64,000 bases of DNA from Ornithomonoglobus_A sp045532455 (GCA_045532455.1 JAZSFX010000047.1:12980-76979), one strand, 5' to 3'; counted from the first letter of the stretch, positions 1 to 7,562 are shown. Program-made: numbers and translations. The notes: generated by a model from the sequence alone, not told the origin.

Positions 1-713
1 TATCCGGTTTCTTTGTTGAAGACACTACCCTCTGCATATAATACCTGAATATTCGGTTTTCCGTTCTTTAATGTGAAAATGTGCAGTTTTTCCGAACGCC
101 ACTCCTCGGGGGACTGATATGTAATTATGCAGGGCTCAGGCAGTGAGGTGTTTATACTGATTGTGTAGGATACATCTGTCTGCATATACCTTGAACCTGC
201 TTTTTCCTCGAATATTTTTGACGATTGTTCTCCGTCAAATCTGTATACTTCAACTGTCCAGTCCCGTACAAGCACAAGCTCGGGAACGGAGTCCTTTTCG
301 AAATCTATGAGAGTGCCATATTTCAAGCCACGAATGCCCATACCTTCTTTGTTGACATATTTTCCATATTCATTAATAACATCTTTTATGTTTTTTTCAA
401 AGGCATCCATATAAGCCAGCTCAGGTTTTTGACCTATATAAACGGTGTGTGTGTTTCCATCCCAGAAGACCTCCTTACCAAAAGCATTGCCGATAGCTCT
501 TACGGGCAGGTAAGTGGTCCCGTCGATAATAAAAGGCTCAACGTAATTGCCGTTTGCATCTGTAGGAGTTATCTTGTTGCCGTCGATATATATTTTAATA
601 TCGCTGTAATTAAGTGTTTTTTGCATAGTTCCGTTAAGAGCAAAGGTTGTAGAAGTACAAATTATTGTGCCAATAACAATTCCGATTAAAATTCCTTTTA
701 ATTTACTACTCAT
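1..713 (-). CDS. Secreted or anchored protein with copper amine oxidase N-terminal-like domain (partial, C-terminus outside window)
   Basis: The gene runs off the left edge, leaving 237 codons. The N-terminus is a short basic stretch followed by a hydrophobic segment (residues about 5-25), so a signal peptide or anchor is likely. Residues about 30-85 carry the pattern of the copper amine oxidase N-terminal domain, a small extracellular module of Clostridia, with GTTYLPVRAIGNAFG and FWDGNTHTVYIG as the recognisable pieces. The same module occurs at the C-terminus of the transglycosylase at 18.7 kb. The remaining sequence is not recognised; it contains beta-rich stretches about response to a load or stimulus that I cannot assign. 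AAGGAGATG stands just before the ATG, and a consensus promoter lies 20 nt further upstream. Function beyond cell-envelope association is unknown. Confidence 0.75.
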   Translation of the reverse strand, partial: MSSKLKGILIGIVIGTIICTSTTFALNGTMQKTLNYSDIKIYIDGNKITPTDANGNYVEPFIIDGTTYLPVRAIGNAFGKEVFWDGNTHTVYIGQKPELAYMDAFEKNIKDVINEYGKYVNKEGMGIRGLKYGTLIDFEKDSVPELVLVRDWTVEVYRFDGEQSSKIFEEKAGSRYMQTDVSYTISINTSLPEPCIITYQSPEEWRSEKLHIFTLKNGKPNIQVLYAEGSVFNKETG

Positions 714-735
714 ATAATCATCTCCTTATATTTGG

Positions 736-764
736 AGTATAACATAAAAGGAAATTTATGTCAA
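736..764 (-). promoter_or_regulatory. Sigma-A promoter of the leftmost gene
   Basis: On the minus strand TTGACA (759-764) and TATACT (736-741) are separated by 17 nt. The predicted transcript has a leader of only about 15-20 nt before the ATG at 713. Confidence 0.8.
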
Positions 765-799
765 GTAAAAATCAAATGGTTTAGATGCCGAAGTTTAGG

Positions 800-965
800 C
801 GATATACTCGCATTGCTCGTGCGATATATTTGCTAACGTAAATTCGATATAATCTCACTTCGTTCGATTGCGATATGATATAAATTCCTTTTCGCGTACC
901 AGAGGGACATATCACATCGAAGATATATCGCGTACGAAGTACATATCGCAAATTCCGTCAGGAAT
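800..965. repeat. Hairpin-rich intergenic palindromic element
   Basis: This stretch contains many short inverted copies of GCGATAT/ATATCGC and the related GATATAA words, interleaved with TTCG and CGTAC motifs. No gene can be supported here in any frame. The composition is unlike flanking genes and resembles mosaic palindromic repeats found between genes in many Clostridia. Boundaries are approximate and the element type is inferred from appearance only. Confidence 0.5.
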
Positions 966-976
966 GTATAACCCTG

Positions 977-1011
977 AAAAAAGCGTACTGAAATTTTCAG
1001 TACGCTTTTTT
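977..1011 (-). terminator. Rho-independent terminator of the tRNA operon
   Basis: An 11-12 bp stem (GCGTACTGAAA paired with TTTCAGTACGC) is followed on the minus strand by a T run. It lies just after tRNA-Tyr. A-runs on the other side allow it to work in both directions. Confidence 0.85.
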
Positions 1012-1017
1012 CAAAGC

Positions 1018-1099
1018 TGGGAGAGAGTGGATTCGAACCACTGAAAGCGTAGCTAACAGATTTACAGTCTGCCCCCTTTGGCCACTCGGGAACTCTCCC
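1018..1099 (-). tRNA. tRNA-Tyr (anticodon GTA)
   Basis: The acceptor stem GGGAGAG pairs with CTCTCCC; the anticodon loop reads CTGTAAA, giving anticodon GTA. A long variable arm is present, as expected for bacterial tRNA-Tyr. The discriminator base is A and no CCA is encoded. Confidence 0.93.
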
Positions 1100-1132
1100 A
1101 TATGAAGAGGAGTTATTACTCCTCATTATAAG

Positions 1133-1205
1133 AGCTGGTGATGGGACTCGAACCCGCGACCTGCTGATTACAAATCAGCTGCTCTACCAATTGAGCTACA
1201 CCAGC
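1133..1205 (-). tRNA. tRNA-Thr (anticodon TGT)
   Basis: The acceptor stem GCTGGTG pairs with CACCAGC; the anticodon loop TTTGTAA gives TGT, which reads ACA. T-arm GGTTCGAGTCC is intact. Discriminator T, no encoded CCA. Confidence 0.95.
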
Positions 1206-1222
1206 GTAAAAAACTTTTATGA

Positions 1223-1295
1223 TGGGAGTTACAGGGCTCGAACCTGTGACATCCTGCTTGTAAGGCAGACGCTCTCCCAGCTGAGCTAAACTCCC
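1223..1295 (-). tRNA. tRNA-Val (anticodon TAC)
   Basis: The acceptor stem GGGAGTT pairs with AACTCCC; the anticodon loop CTTACAA gives TAC, which reads GTA. The T-arm GGTTCGAGCCC is intact. Discriminator A, no encoded CCA. Confidence 0.95.
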
Positions 1296-1306
1296 ATATT
1301 TATAAG

Positions 1307-1380
1307 TCGGGATGACAGGATTCGAACCTGCGGCCCTCTGGTCCCAAACCAGATGCGCTACCAAACTGCGCTACATCCCG
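1307..1380 (-). tRNA. tRNA-Pro (anticodon TGG)
   Basis: The acceptor stem CGGGATG pairs with CATCCCG; the anticodon loop TTTGGGA gives TGG, which reads CCA. It is the first gene of the tRNA operon, about 32 nt downstream of the predicted start of transcription. No encoded CCA. Confidence 0.95.
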
Positions 1381-1418
1381 CCGTTTCGCATTTATCATCT
1401 CAACTTGACGACCTACAT

Positions 1419-1447
1419 ATGATACCATAGTTTGAGCTTTTTTGCAA
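1419..1447 (-). promoter_or_regulatory. Promoter of the tRNA operon
   Basis: TTGCAA (1442-1447) and TATCAT (1419-1424) on the minus strand are separated by 17 nt, just upstream of tRNA-Pro. A single promoter would serve all four tRNAs, which end at the terminator near 1000. Confidence 0.7.
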
Positions 1448-1462
1448 CCGAATATACACACT

Positions 1463-1497
1463 AAAAAATGTGATTACAAAAGATTATAACCACATTT
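1463..1497 (-). terminator. Likely terminator of the YkvI-like gene
   Basis: AAATGTG pairs with CACATTT around a loop rich in T and A, and is followed on the minus strand by a T run. It lies about 30 nt after the stop codon of the gene at 1525. The stem is imperfect. Confidence 0.55.
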
Positions 1498-1524
1498 ACC
1501 CTTAATATCTTTAAAATACTACGT

Positions 1525-2550
1525 TTATCTTTGCTTTGCTTTGTTTTTCTTGTTTTTGTGGTTTAAAATGCATATAAGTGCAATAATTACAAAAATTCCT
1601 ATATATCCGCATAGTCGATACACTATATTTATAAGCGAGGAAAAGCCTATTTTGCTTGCAAAAACACCCGATATGGCAAGCAAAACAGTGCATACCTTTG
1701 GGTTAATGTGATTTTCGCACATATCAAGCACGCCAAAGCCTGATGAGATGGCAGTTGAAAGAATAGCAAGAACAAGAATAACCGAATACACAAAAACCAG
1801 CACAGAGTTTTGTCGTATAGCCATAGTAAGCATAGGTATTTCGCCGAGTGCGATATGCTTGTGGTAAATAGATAGCAGTGCCCATATAAGAGCTGTCATA
1901 ACAAATATCGCAAATGCAGAAACTACGCCCACGCATACTGCATCACGACGGCTTTTTACAATACTGCTTAGTCCCGCAAGGGTAAAGCCTGCGCCCAGGA
2001 GATTATAGCCTGCATAACCCGCACCCGAAACCAGAGCCTGTGCTTCGTTTAAAAAGGTCTGGTGCTCGCGATATTTTAGCATATAAAGTGTGCATGCGCA
2101 TATTCCAAGCACAATAAAAGCACCAAGTACACCGTTTATCTTTAATGCACTGTTTTTGCCCGTAAAAAGCACAAGAGCGCACACAAAGCTGAGCGCTGTT
2201 GCACCCCATACCATTTTAATTCCGTATAGCAGATGAAGCATTTCGCCCGCACAGGCGAGCATAACGCAATATACCACACACGTAAATACAAATATCAGCG
2301 CTGATATGAACTTCTGAAAGTTGCCTTTGAATGCTTTTGATACGAGTGCATTATAATCGCCCACGTTAAGAATTCGGCACGTGTTTAATATAAAATAAGC
2401 AAAGTATCCGAAAATTACAGAGGACAGCATAATTGCAATTATTCCGATTTTGCCATGCACAACAAAAAAACTAAGAATTTCCTGACCTGAGGCAAAGCCT
2501 GCACCCACAAGCGCGGCAATATAGCTATAAGCGGCGAGCGCAACATTCAT
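1525..2550 (-). CDS. YkvI-family membrane protein (putative transporter)
   Basis: 341 residues with about ten hydrophobic segments, almost no soluble domain. The N-terminal LVGAGFASGQEILSFF motif is the signature I know from the YkvI family (COG3949), uncharacterised integral membrane proteins distantly related to amino acid and sodium-coupled permeases. The cytoplasmic C-terminus ends in a lysine-rich tail. AAGGAG precedes the ATG by about 7 nt. It is a stand-alone gene between the tRNA operon and the rplT terminator. The substrate is unknown; the family assignment is good, the transport role is inference. Confidence 0.8.
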   Translation of the reverse strand: MNVALAAYSYIAALVGAGFASGQEILSFFVVHGKIGIIAIMLSSVIFGYFAYFILNTCRILNVGDYNALVSKAFKGNFQKFISALIFVFTCVVYCVMLACAGEMLHLLYGIKMVWGATALSFVCALVLFTGKNSALKINGVLGAFIVLGICACTLYMLKYREHQTFLNEAQALVSGAGYAGYNLLGAGFTLAGLSSIVKSRRDAVCVGVVSAFAIFVMTALIWALLSIYHKHIALGEIPMLTMAIRQNSVLVFVYSVILVLAILSTAISSGFGVLDMCENHINPKVCTVLLAISGVFASKIGFSSLINIVYRLCGYIGIFVIIALICILNHKNKKNKAKQR

Positions 2551-2599
2551 ATTATCACTCCTTGTTGTATGGTTAGAATATATCTATGTATTTTTTTGC

Positions 2600-2641
2600 A
2601 AAAAAAGAACGGATAATATATGATAAATCATACATTATCCG
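2600..2641 (-). terminator. Terminator of infC-rpmI-rplT
   Basis: On the minus strand a 12-14 bp stem starting CGGATAAT and closing ATTATCCG is followed by TTCTTTTTTT, about 20 nt after the rplT stop codon. Confidence 0.85.
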
Positions 2642-2660
2642 CGTGTTTTACAAACTCAGA

Positions 2661-3014
2661 TTAAAGAGCTGACTTCGCTTGTTCGCAAAGCTTTGTAAAA
2701 GCTGCTGCGTCTGCGATAGCAATTTCTGAAAGAACCTTTCTGTTCATTTCTATGCCAGACTTCTTAAGTCCGTTCATAAGTGTTGAATAGTTCATTCCGT
2801 TCATCTTTGCTGCTGCGCTTATACGAGCAATCCAAAGTCTTCTGAAATCTCTCTTTCTTCTTTTTCTTCCTACGTATGCGTTTTGCATTGAACGCATAAC
2901 AGCTTGGTTAGCAATTCTGAATTGTTTGCTTTCCGCACCTCTGAAGCCTTTTGCAAGCTTCAAAATCTTTTTATGTCTTTTTCTTGTATTTAAAGCACCT
3001 TTAACTCTTGCCAT
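2661..3014 (-). CDS. rplT: 50S ribosomal protein L20
   Basis: 117 residues, the normal length of L20. The basic N-terminus ARVKGALNTRKRHKKILKLAKGF and the RRLWIARISAAAK stretch are diagnostic. L20 binds 23S rRNA early in assembly of the large subunit and, in Firmicutes, also represses its own operon by binding the leader mRNA. It is the last gene of infC-rpmI-rplT, 23 nt after rpmI, and is followed by a strong terminator. Confidence 0.98.
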   Translation of the reverse strand: MARVKGALNTRKRHKKILKLAKGFRGAESKQFRIANQAVMRSMQNAYVGRKRRKRDFRRLWIARISAAAKMNGMNYSTLMNGLKKSGIEMNRKVLSEIAIADAAAFTKLCEQAKSAL

Positions 3015-3037
3015 TATCGACGTACCTCTCTTTCAAA

Positions 3038-3241
3038 TTATTTGTAAGGAATTAATCTCTTGATTACTGCTGCGTTTGCCTTTGAGCAGTATGCTTGCTT
3101 TCTTAACTGTCTTTTTCTTTTTGTTGTTTTCTTGTTAAGAATGTGTCTTCTGAAAGCTTTGTTCATTTTAACCTTACCATTTTTTGTAAGATTGAATCTC
3201 TTGGCAGCACCTCTGTGTGTCTTTATCTTTGTCTTAGCCAT
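3038..3241 (-). CDS. rpmI: 50S ribosomal protein L35
   Basis: 67 residues, very basic, with the family pattern KIKTHRGAAKRFNLTKNGKVK and a C-terminal RLIPY. It is a structural protein of the large subunit. GGAGTG stands ahead of the ATG. The gene sits between infC (31 nt upstream) and rplT (23 nt downstream), the conserved order in bacteria. Confidence 0.98.
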   Translation of the reverse strand: MAKTKIKTHRGAAKRFNLTKNGKVKMNKAFRRHILNKKTTKRKRQLRKQAYCSKANAAVIKRLIPYK

Positions 3242-3272
3242 TGTGTTTCACTCCTTCCGAATATATAACAAG

Positions 3273-3782
3273 TTATATCGGGCCTAAAAACATTGCCATG
3301 TTTCTGCCCTCTAATTTTGCAGGTTTTTCAACATTACCTACTTCCTTTACTGCTTCGGCAAATCTTTCGAGCAGGGTAAAACCTATTTCTGAATGACTTA
3401 CCTCACGGCCGCGAAAACGTACCACTACACGCACTTTATCACCGTGCTTTAAAAACTTTACAGCATTTCTGCACTTTGTGTTAAAGTCATTGGTATCTAT
3501 AGAAGGTGAAAGCTGAATTTCTTTAATATTCACAACCTTCTGATTCTTTCTGTTTTCCTTTTCGCGCTTTCCGAGTTCAAACTTATACTTACCATAGTCC
3601 ATGATTTTGCATACGGGCGGTTTTGCCGTTGGTGCAATCTTTACAAGGTCGAGGCCTTTTTCGTTTGCTAAATTCTGCGCTGCCTTTGCGTCCATAACGC
3701 CAAGTTGTTCGCCATCTGCCGAAACTACGCGCAATTCTGCATCTCGGATTTGCTCGTTGATTTGTAATTCATCCTTACTAAT
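3273..3782 (-). CDS. infC: Translation initiation factor IF-3, ATT start codon
   Basis: 169 residues if read from ATT at 3782. IF-3 binds the 30S subunit, blocks premature joining of 50S and rejects wrong start codons. The frame from ATT gives ISKDELQINEQIRDAELRVV, which is the conserved N-terminus of IF-3; starting at the next usable codon (a TTG, 16 codons later) would remove it. AGGAGG lies 8 nt before the ATT. A rare AUU start is known for infC of E. coli, where it lets IF-3 limit its own synthesis by discriminating against its own start. The C-terminal domain motifs KVRVVVRFRGRE and EGRNMAMFLGP are intact. First gene of infC-rpmI-rplT. Confidence 0.93.
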   Translation of the reverse strand: MSKDELQINEQIRDAELRVVSADGEQLGVMDAKAAQNLANEKGLDLVKIAPTAKPPVCKIMDYGKYKFELGKREKENRKNQKVVNIKEIQLSPSIDTNDFNTKCRNAVKFLKHGDKVRVVVRFRGREVSHSEIGFTLLERFAEAVKEVGNVEKPAKLEGRNMAMFLGPI

Positions 3783-3953
3783 GGTTAATCCCTCCTCAAG
3801 ATATAAAATAATTTACCAAATAGCATTAAAAAAACGGATGCAATCCATCCGCACGCATACATAGAAAAAGCCTGAGCAATTTCGTTGTATTTACCGTAAA
3901 ACACGGAAGTCGTACGGTGAGAACGGATAGTCCTGCTTGTTTTTTACCTAGGT
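3783..3953 (-). promoter_or_regulatory. L20-type leader of infC-rpmI-rplT
   Basis: The transcript has about 165 nt of untranslated leader between the promoter and the infC start. It can fold into an upstream structured part (3860-3940) and ends with a terminator-like hairpin at 3828-3851. This arrangement matches the ribosomal protein L20 leader of Firmicutes, in which L20 binding promotes early termination. Assignment is from position, length and layout; I have not matched a covariance model. Confidence 0.7.
3828..3851 (-). terminator. Attenuator hairpin in the infC leader
   Basis: On the minus strand CGGATG, a 5-nt loop and CATCCG are followed by seven T residues. It lies between the promoter and the infC ribosome site, so it can only act as a conditional terminator for the operon. 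Confidence 0.75.
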
Positions 3954-3982
3954 ATTATATCACAGAGTTGGGGAGTTGTCAA
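3954..3982 (-). promoter_or_regulatory. Promoter of infC-rpmI-rplT
   Basis: Perfect consensus TTGACA (3977-3982) and TATAAT (3954-3959) on the minus strand with a 17-nt spacer. Confidence 0.92.
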
Positions 3983-4018
3983 TACTTTTTATAAAAAAAT
4001 TGTAAGAATTTTGTAAAA

Positions 4019-4051
4019 CAAAAAATGAGGTACATTTTGTACCTCATTTTA
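4019..4051 (-). terminator. Terminator of rpsB-tsf
   Basis: AAAATGAGGTAC pairs with GTACCTCATTTT; the minus strand continues with further T residues. It is 12 nt past the tsf stop codon. Confidence 0.85.
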
Positions 4052-4063
4052 CACTAAATATGA

Positions 4064-4966
4064 TTATTTAATCATTGATGCAACTTCATCAGCAAAGTTT
4101 TCTTCTTTCTTTTCAAGACCTTCGCCTGTTTCGAAACGAACAAACTGCTTAAGTGTGATGTTGCCTGCGCTTGCAACGTATTTAGCAACAGATTCCTTAT
4201 TTTCAGCTTTAACATATTCTTGTTCTAACAAACAAATTTCTTTAAATTCCTTTGCAAGACGGCCTTCAATCATCTTTTCGATGATGTTAGCAGGCTTGTT
4301 TGCGTTTTTAGGATCATTTTGAAGTTGAGCAATAAGAATGTTCTTCTCGTGTTCTTTGTAATCATCAGGAATATCAGCGCTTGAAAGATACTTTGGATTA
4401 AGAGCTGCAACCTGCATTGCAACATTCTTTAAGCATTCTTTTGTAGCGTCGTTATTTTCAGCATCAGCTTCTACAAGAACACCAATCTTACCTGCTGCGT
4501 GGATATAATCCATTACAGTACCTGTTGTTTCAATTCTTGCAAAACGTCTAATGTTCATATTTTCGCCAATTTTAGCAACCTTAGCTGTAAGCTCTTCGCC
4601 TACTGTGCCTTCGCCGCCAACGATTGGAAGAGCCTTTAGGGCTTCAACATCAGCAGGGTTATTAGCTGCAACTGTTTTAGCAACGCTTTCAACAAATGCA
4701 AGAAATTCTTCGTTTTTAGCAACGAAGTCTGTTTCAGAGTTAACTTCAACAAGCACACCAACATTACCGTCTATATAAGATTTAACGATACCCTCAGAAG
4801 CTATTCTGCCTGCTTTTTTAGCAGCTGTAGCAAGTCCCTTTTCTCTAAGGAATTCTACTGCCTTGTCCATATCGCCATCAGTTTCGGTAAGAGCCTTTTT
4901 ACAGTCCATCATACCGCAACCTGTCATTTCTCTTAATGTTTTTACGTCTTGTGCTGTAAATGCCAT
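4064..4966 (-). CDS. tsf: Elongation factor Ts
   Basis: 300 residues, the usual full length. EF-Ts is the guanine nucleotide exchange factor that reloads EF-Tu. The N-terminal UBA-like domain (residues 1-55) carries VKTLREMTGCGMMDCKKAL, followed by SEGIVKSYIDGNVGVLVEVNSETDFVA, which holds the TDFVAKN motif that contacts EF-Tu. AGGAGG precedes the ATG. It follows rpsB by 34 nt, the conserved rpsB-tsf order. Confidence 0.98.
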   Translation of the reverse strand: MAFTAQDVKTLREMTGCGMMDCKKALTETDGDMDKAVEFLREKGLATAAKKAGRIASEGIVKSYIDGNVGVLVEVNSETDFVAKNEEFLAFVESVAKTVAANNPADVEALKALPIVGGEGTVGEELTAKVAKIGENMNIRRFARIETTGTVMDYIHAAGKIGVLVEADAENNDATKECLKNVAMQVAALNPKYLSSADIPDDYKEHEKNILIAQLQNDPKNANKPANIIEKMIEGRLAKEFKEICLLEQEYVKAENKESVAKYVASAGNITLKQFVRFETGEGLEKKEENFADEVASMIK

Positions 4967-5000
4967 TTTCTTTTCCTCCTATTATTTATTTCAGATAAAA

Positions 5001-5738
5001 TTATTCTGCGTCTTCTTCAACACTTTCTTCAACAACTGCAGCAACAGCGTCTTCGCCTTGTCTGCCCTCGATTATAGCGTTTGAAATTGTTGATGCAATA
5101 AGCTTAACTGCTCTTATAGCATCGTCATTACCAGGAATTACGAAATCAACTTCGTCAGGGTCGCAGTTTGTATCAACGATAGCAACAACAGGAATACCAA
5201 GCTTCTTAGCTTCTGCAATAGCTATCTTTTCTTTTCTTGGGTCTACAACGAACATACAAGCAGGAATCTTCTTCATATCCTTGATGCCGCCAAGATATTT
5301 TTCAAGCTTATCTCTTTGAGCCTTAAGCTTTATTACTTCCTTTTTAGGAAGCATTTCGAATGTGCCGTCTTCTTCCATTGCATTGATTTGAGCAAGTCTT
5401 TCAATTCTCTTTTGAATTGTCTGGAAGTTTGTAAGCATACCACCCAACCATCTTGCGTTTACGTAGTACATTCCTACTCTTTCAGCTTCTTCTTTGATTG
5501 AGTCCTGAGCTTGCTTTTTAGTACCTACAAAAAGCACCTCACCGCCATCAGCAGCGATGTCTCTTACAAAGTAGTAAGCCTCTTCTACCTTTTTAACTGT
5601 TTTTTGAAGGTCGATTATATAGATACCGTTTCTTTCGGTAAATATATACTCAGCCATTTTAGGGTTCCATCTTCTTGTCTGATGACCGAAGTGAACACCA
5701 GCTTCTAAAAGCTGTTTCATTGAAATTACGTTTGACAT
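5001..5738 (-). CDS. rpsB: 30S ribosomal protein S2
   Basis: 245 residues. Recognised by MKQLLEAGVHFGHQTRRWNPKM at the N-terminus, YIFTERNGIYIIDLQKT, and PDEVDFVIPGNDDAIRA near the C-terminus. S2 joins late in assembly of the small subunit and is needed for docking of S1-type proteins. The last 25 residues are acidic. GGAGG is placed 8 nt before the ATG. It heads rpsB-tsf behind its own promoter with a leader of about 110 nt. Confidence 0.98.
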   Translation of the reverse strand: MSNVISMKQLLEAGVHFGHQTRRWNPKMAEYIFTERNGIYIIDLQKTVKKVEEAYYFVRDIAADGGEVLFVGTKKQAQDSIKEEAERVGMYYVNARWLGGMLTNFQTIQKRIERLAQINAMEEDGTFEMLPKKEVIKLKAQRDKLEKYLGGIKDMKKIPACMFVVDPRKEKIAIAEAKKLGIPVVAIVDTNCDPDEVDFVIPGNDDAIRAVKLIASTISNAIIEGRQGEDAVAAVVEESVEEDAE

Positions 5739-5854
5739 TTTTTTGTCCTCCTTGTTTTTTTTAATCCTCCATATCCGTCAACTTTATGCAAAACCCATAA
5801 ATTATAGGCAACCTTGCAAAAATCGGAATATGTGTGTATTTTACATACCAAATT

Positions 5855-5883
5855 AGTATACCACATATTCTTATAAAAATCAA
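5855..5883 (-). promoter_or_regulatory. Promoter of rpsB-tsf
   Basis: TTGATT (5878-5883) and TATACT (5855-5860) on the minus strand, 17-nt spacer. The leader of about 110 nt before rpsB could hold an S2 autoregulatory site, but I see no clear structure. Confidence 0.8.
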
Positions 5884-5910
5884 GTGTTTTTTACAAAAAA
5901 ATTACAAATT

Positions 5911-5944
5911 AATGAAAAAGCTGCTTAAAAAGATTTTAAGCAGC
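5911..5944 (-). terminator. Second terminator-like hairpin downstream of pyk
   Basis: GCTGCTTAAAA pairs with TTTTTAAGCAGC and is followed on the minus strand by TTTTT. It lies beyond the repeat element at 5979-6052, so it backs up the pyk terminator. Confidence 0.7.
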
Positions 5945-5978
5945 ACCTTTAGGGGATAGGGAAAAAAGATTCAGAATG

Positions 5979-6052
5979 AACAAACTGAGCTAAAGCGTGA
6001 GCTTTGGGGTGCCCGAAGGCGTACAGGGGTACGTCGAGCGGCGAAGTTTGTT
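5979..6052. repeat. Cruciform intergenic element, copy A
   Basis: The outer arms AACAAACT and AGTTTGTT enclose an inner hairpin (AAAGC-GTGA-GCTTT), a GCC-cgaa-GGC hairpin and a GTAC...GTAC palindrome. On the minus strand it shares CTCGACGTAC and GTACGCCTTCGGGCA with copy B at 13754-13831, in the same order. See findings. Confidence 0.65.
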
Positions 6053-6058
6053 TATAGC

Positions 6059-6084
6059 AAAAAAGCACAATTTTGTGCTTTCTT
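6059..6084 (-). terminator. Terminator of the nifS-nifU-flippase-pyk unit
   Basis: AAAGCACAA pairs with TTGTGCTTT, followed on the minus strand by TTTT. It begins about 33 nt after the pyk stop. Confidence 0.8.
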
Positions 6085-6116
6085 TGCGTTCTGGACTTTT
6101 TTAACATCCCCTTACA

Positions 6117-7538
6117 TTATCTTACGGTATCAACCTTCAATACGTTGGTGTTGCCTGTTTCATCAAGCGGAATACCTGCGGTAATTACCACTAAATCACC
6201 CTTTGTTACAAGGTTGTTTCTTCTTGCATATTCTATTGCGTGGTCAAAAAGCTTGTTGTAGTCATCCTGATAAATTGTAAGAACAGGACAAACACCCCAC
6301 GAAAGTGCAAGCTGATGATATGTCTTTTCAACAGGAGTTGCACCGATTATAGGCATAGATGGTCTGAACTTGGACATTCTTCTTGCAGTCTGTCCGCACT
6401 TTGTAGGTGCAATAATAGCCGCTGCCTTAAGGTCTTTTGCGGTTGTACAAGCCGCGTCGCACACCGCGTTTGTTGTATCGTCGCTGTTCATTTCAAAATC
6501 GGCATATTTGTATATATCCATTTCAAAAGCGTCTTTTTCGGCCTGCAGTGCAATTTTTGCCATTACCTCAACTGCAAGAACGGGGGAGTGGCCTATTGCG
6601 GTTTCGCCCGAAAGCATAATTGCAGAAGTTCCGTCAAATACTGCATTTGCAACGTCTGTTATTTCGGCTCTTGTAGGTGTGGAATGTGTAATCATAGATT
6701 CGAGCATTTGTGTTGCAGTAATAACCATTTTACCTGAATTATAGCATTTTTTTATAAATTTCTTCTGGTATCCCGGCAGACACTCAAAAGCAACCTCAAC
6801 ACCCATATCGCCGCGCGCTATCATTATTCCGTCGGAGCAAGCAAGAATTTCGTCGAAATTTTCTATGCCCTCTATATTTTCTATCTTGGAAATAATTCTT
6901 ATATCACTTGGGCCATTTTCGTTAATAAATGTTTTCAGTGCCTCTACGTCTTCCTTGCGGCGTACAAACGAAGCGGCAATAAAGTCCAAATCGTTTTCGA
7001 GAGCAAAGAGCACGTCGGACTTATCCTTTTCGCTAAGGTATGGTAAATCCAGACGGATATTTGGTATATTTATACCCTTGTTATTGGAAATGCTGCCACC
7101 GTGAACGACCTCGCAGTGTATGTCATTTCCAAAAACGTCTTTAACAAGTAACTCGATATTTCCGTCATCAATAAGAATTCTGTCGGACTTTTTCACCTGA
7201 TTGGGAAGATTTTTATATGTTACCGAAACGATTTTAGATGTTCCCTCAACCTCGTCTGTTGTAAGAGTAAATTCCTCGCCCTCAATTAAGGTTACGTTTT
7301 TCTCAATAAATTTTCCTGTACGAACTTCAGGACCTTTTGTATCGAGCAAAATAGCAAGAGGTACTCTCATTTCACTGCGCAGTTCCTTTAGCATTTCGAT
7401 ATTCTGCTTGTGGTACTCGTGAGTTCCGTGCGAAAAATTAAGACGTGCAACGTCCATTCCCTTATTTATCATTTCGCGTAATATTTCTTTGTTGTTGCAT
7501 GCAGGACCAAGCGTGCATACTATTTTTGTTTTTTTCAT
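6117..7538 (-). CDS. pyk: Pyruvate kinase
   Basis: 473 residues. It makes pyruvate and ATP from phosphoenolpyruvate in the last step of glycolysis. Visible motifs are the N-terminal TKIVCTLGPA, VARLNFSHGTHEYH, the magnesium-site region IISKIENIEGIENFDEIL and ARGDMGVE, and ITATQMLESM. The C-terminal allosteric domain is present (ARRMSKFRPSMPIIGATP), but the extra PEP-utiliser-like domain found in Bacillus enzymes is absent, giving the shorter form. It lies 24 nt after the flippase stop with AAAGGG ahead of the ATG, so it appears to be the last gene of the nifS unit; I see no promoter of its own. Confidence 0.97.
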   Translation of the reverse strand: MKKTKIVCTLGPACNNKEILREMINKGMDVARLNFSHGTHEYHKQNIEMLKELRSEMRVPLAILLDTKGPEVRTGKFIEKNVTLIEGEEFTLTTDEVEGTSKIVSVTYKNLPNQVKKSDRILIDDGNIELLVKDVFGNDIHCEVVHGGSISNNKGINIPNIRLDLPYLSEKDKSDVLFALENDLDFIAASFVRRKEDVEALKTFINENGPSDIRIISKIENIEGIENFDEILACSDGIMIARGDMGVEVAFECLPGYQKKFIKKCYNSGKMVITATQMLESMITHSTPTRAEITDVANAVFDGTSAIMLSGETAIGHSPVLAVEVMAKIALQAEKDAFEMDIYKYADFEMNSDDTTNAVCDAACTTAKDLKAAAIIAPTKCGQTARRMSKFRPSMPIIGATPVEKTYHQLALSWGVCPVLTIYQDDYNKLFDHAIEYARRNNLVTKGDLVVITAGIPLDETGNTNVLKVDTVR

Positions 7539-7562
7539 AGATGTCTTTTCCCTTTCGAAAGA

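Noticed and set aside
225..689. Plus-strand frame of 154 codons over the leftmost gene
   Set aside because: It is antisense to a well-supported secreted protein with promoter and ribosome site; no start signals.
833..1364. Open frames of 82 and 97 codons across the tRNA operon and the hairpin element
   Set aside because: They are translations through tRNA sequences and palindromic repeats, with repeated GSNP and GSSP patterns from T-arms. Not proteins.
5316..5708. Plus-strand frames opposite rpsB
   Set aside because: Shadows of the rpsB coding sequence, with no start signals.
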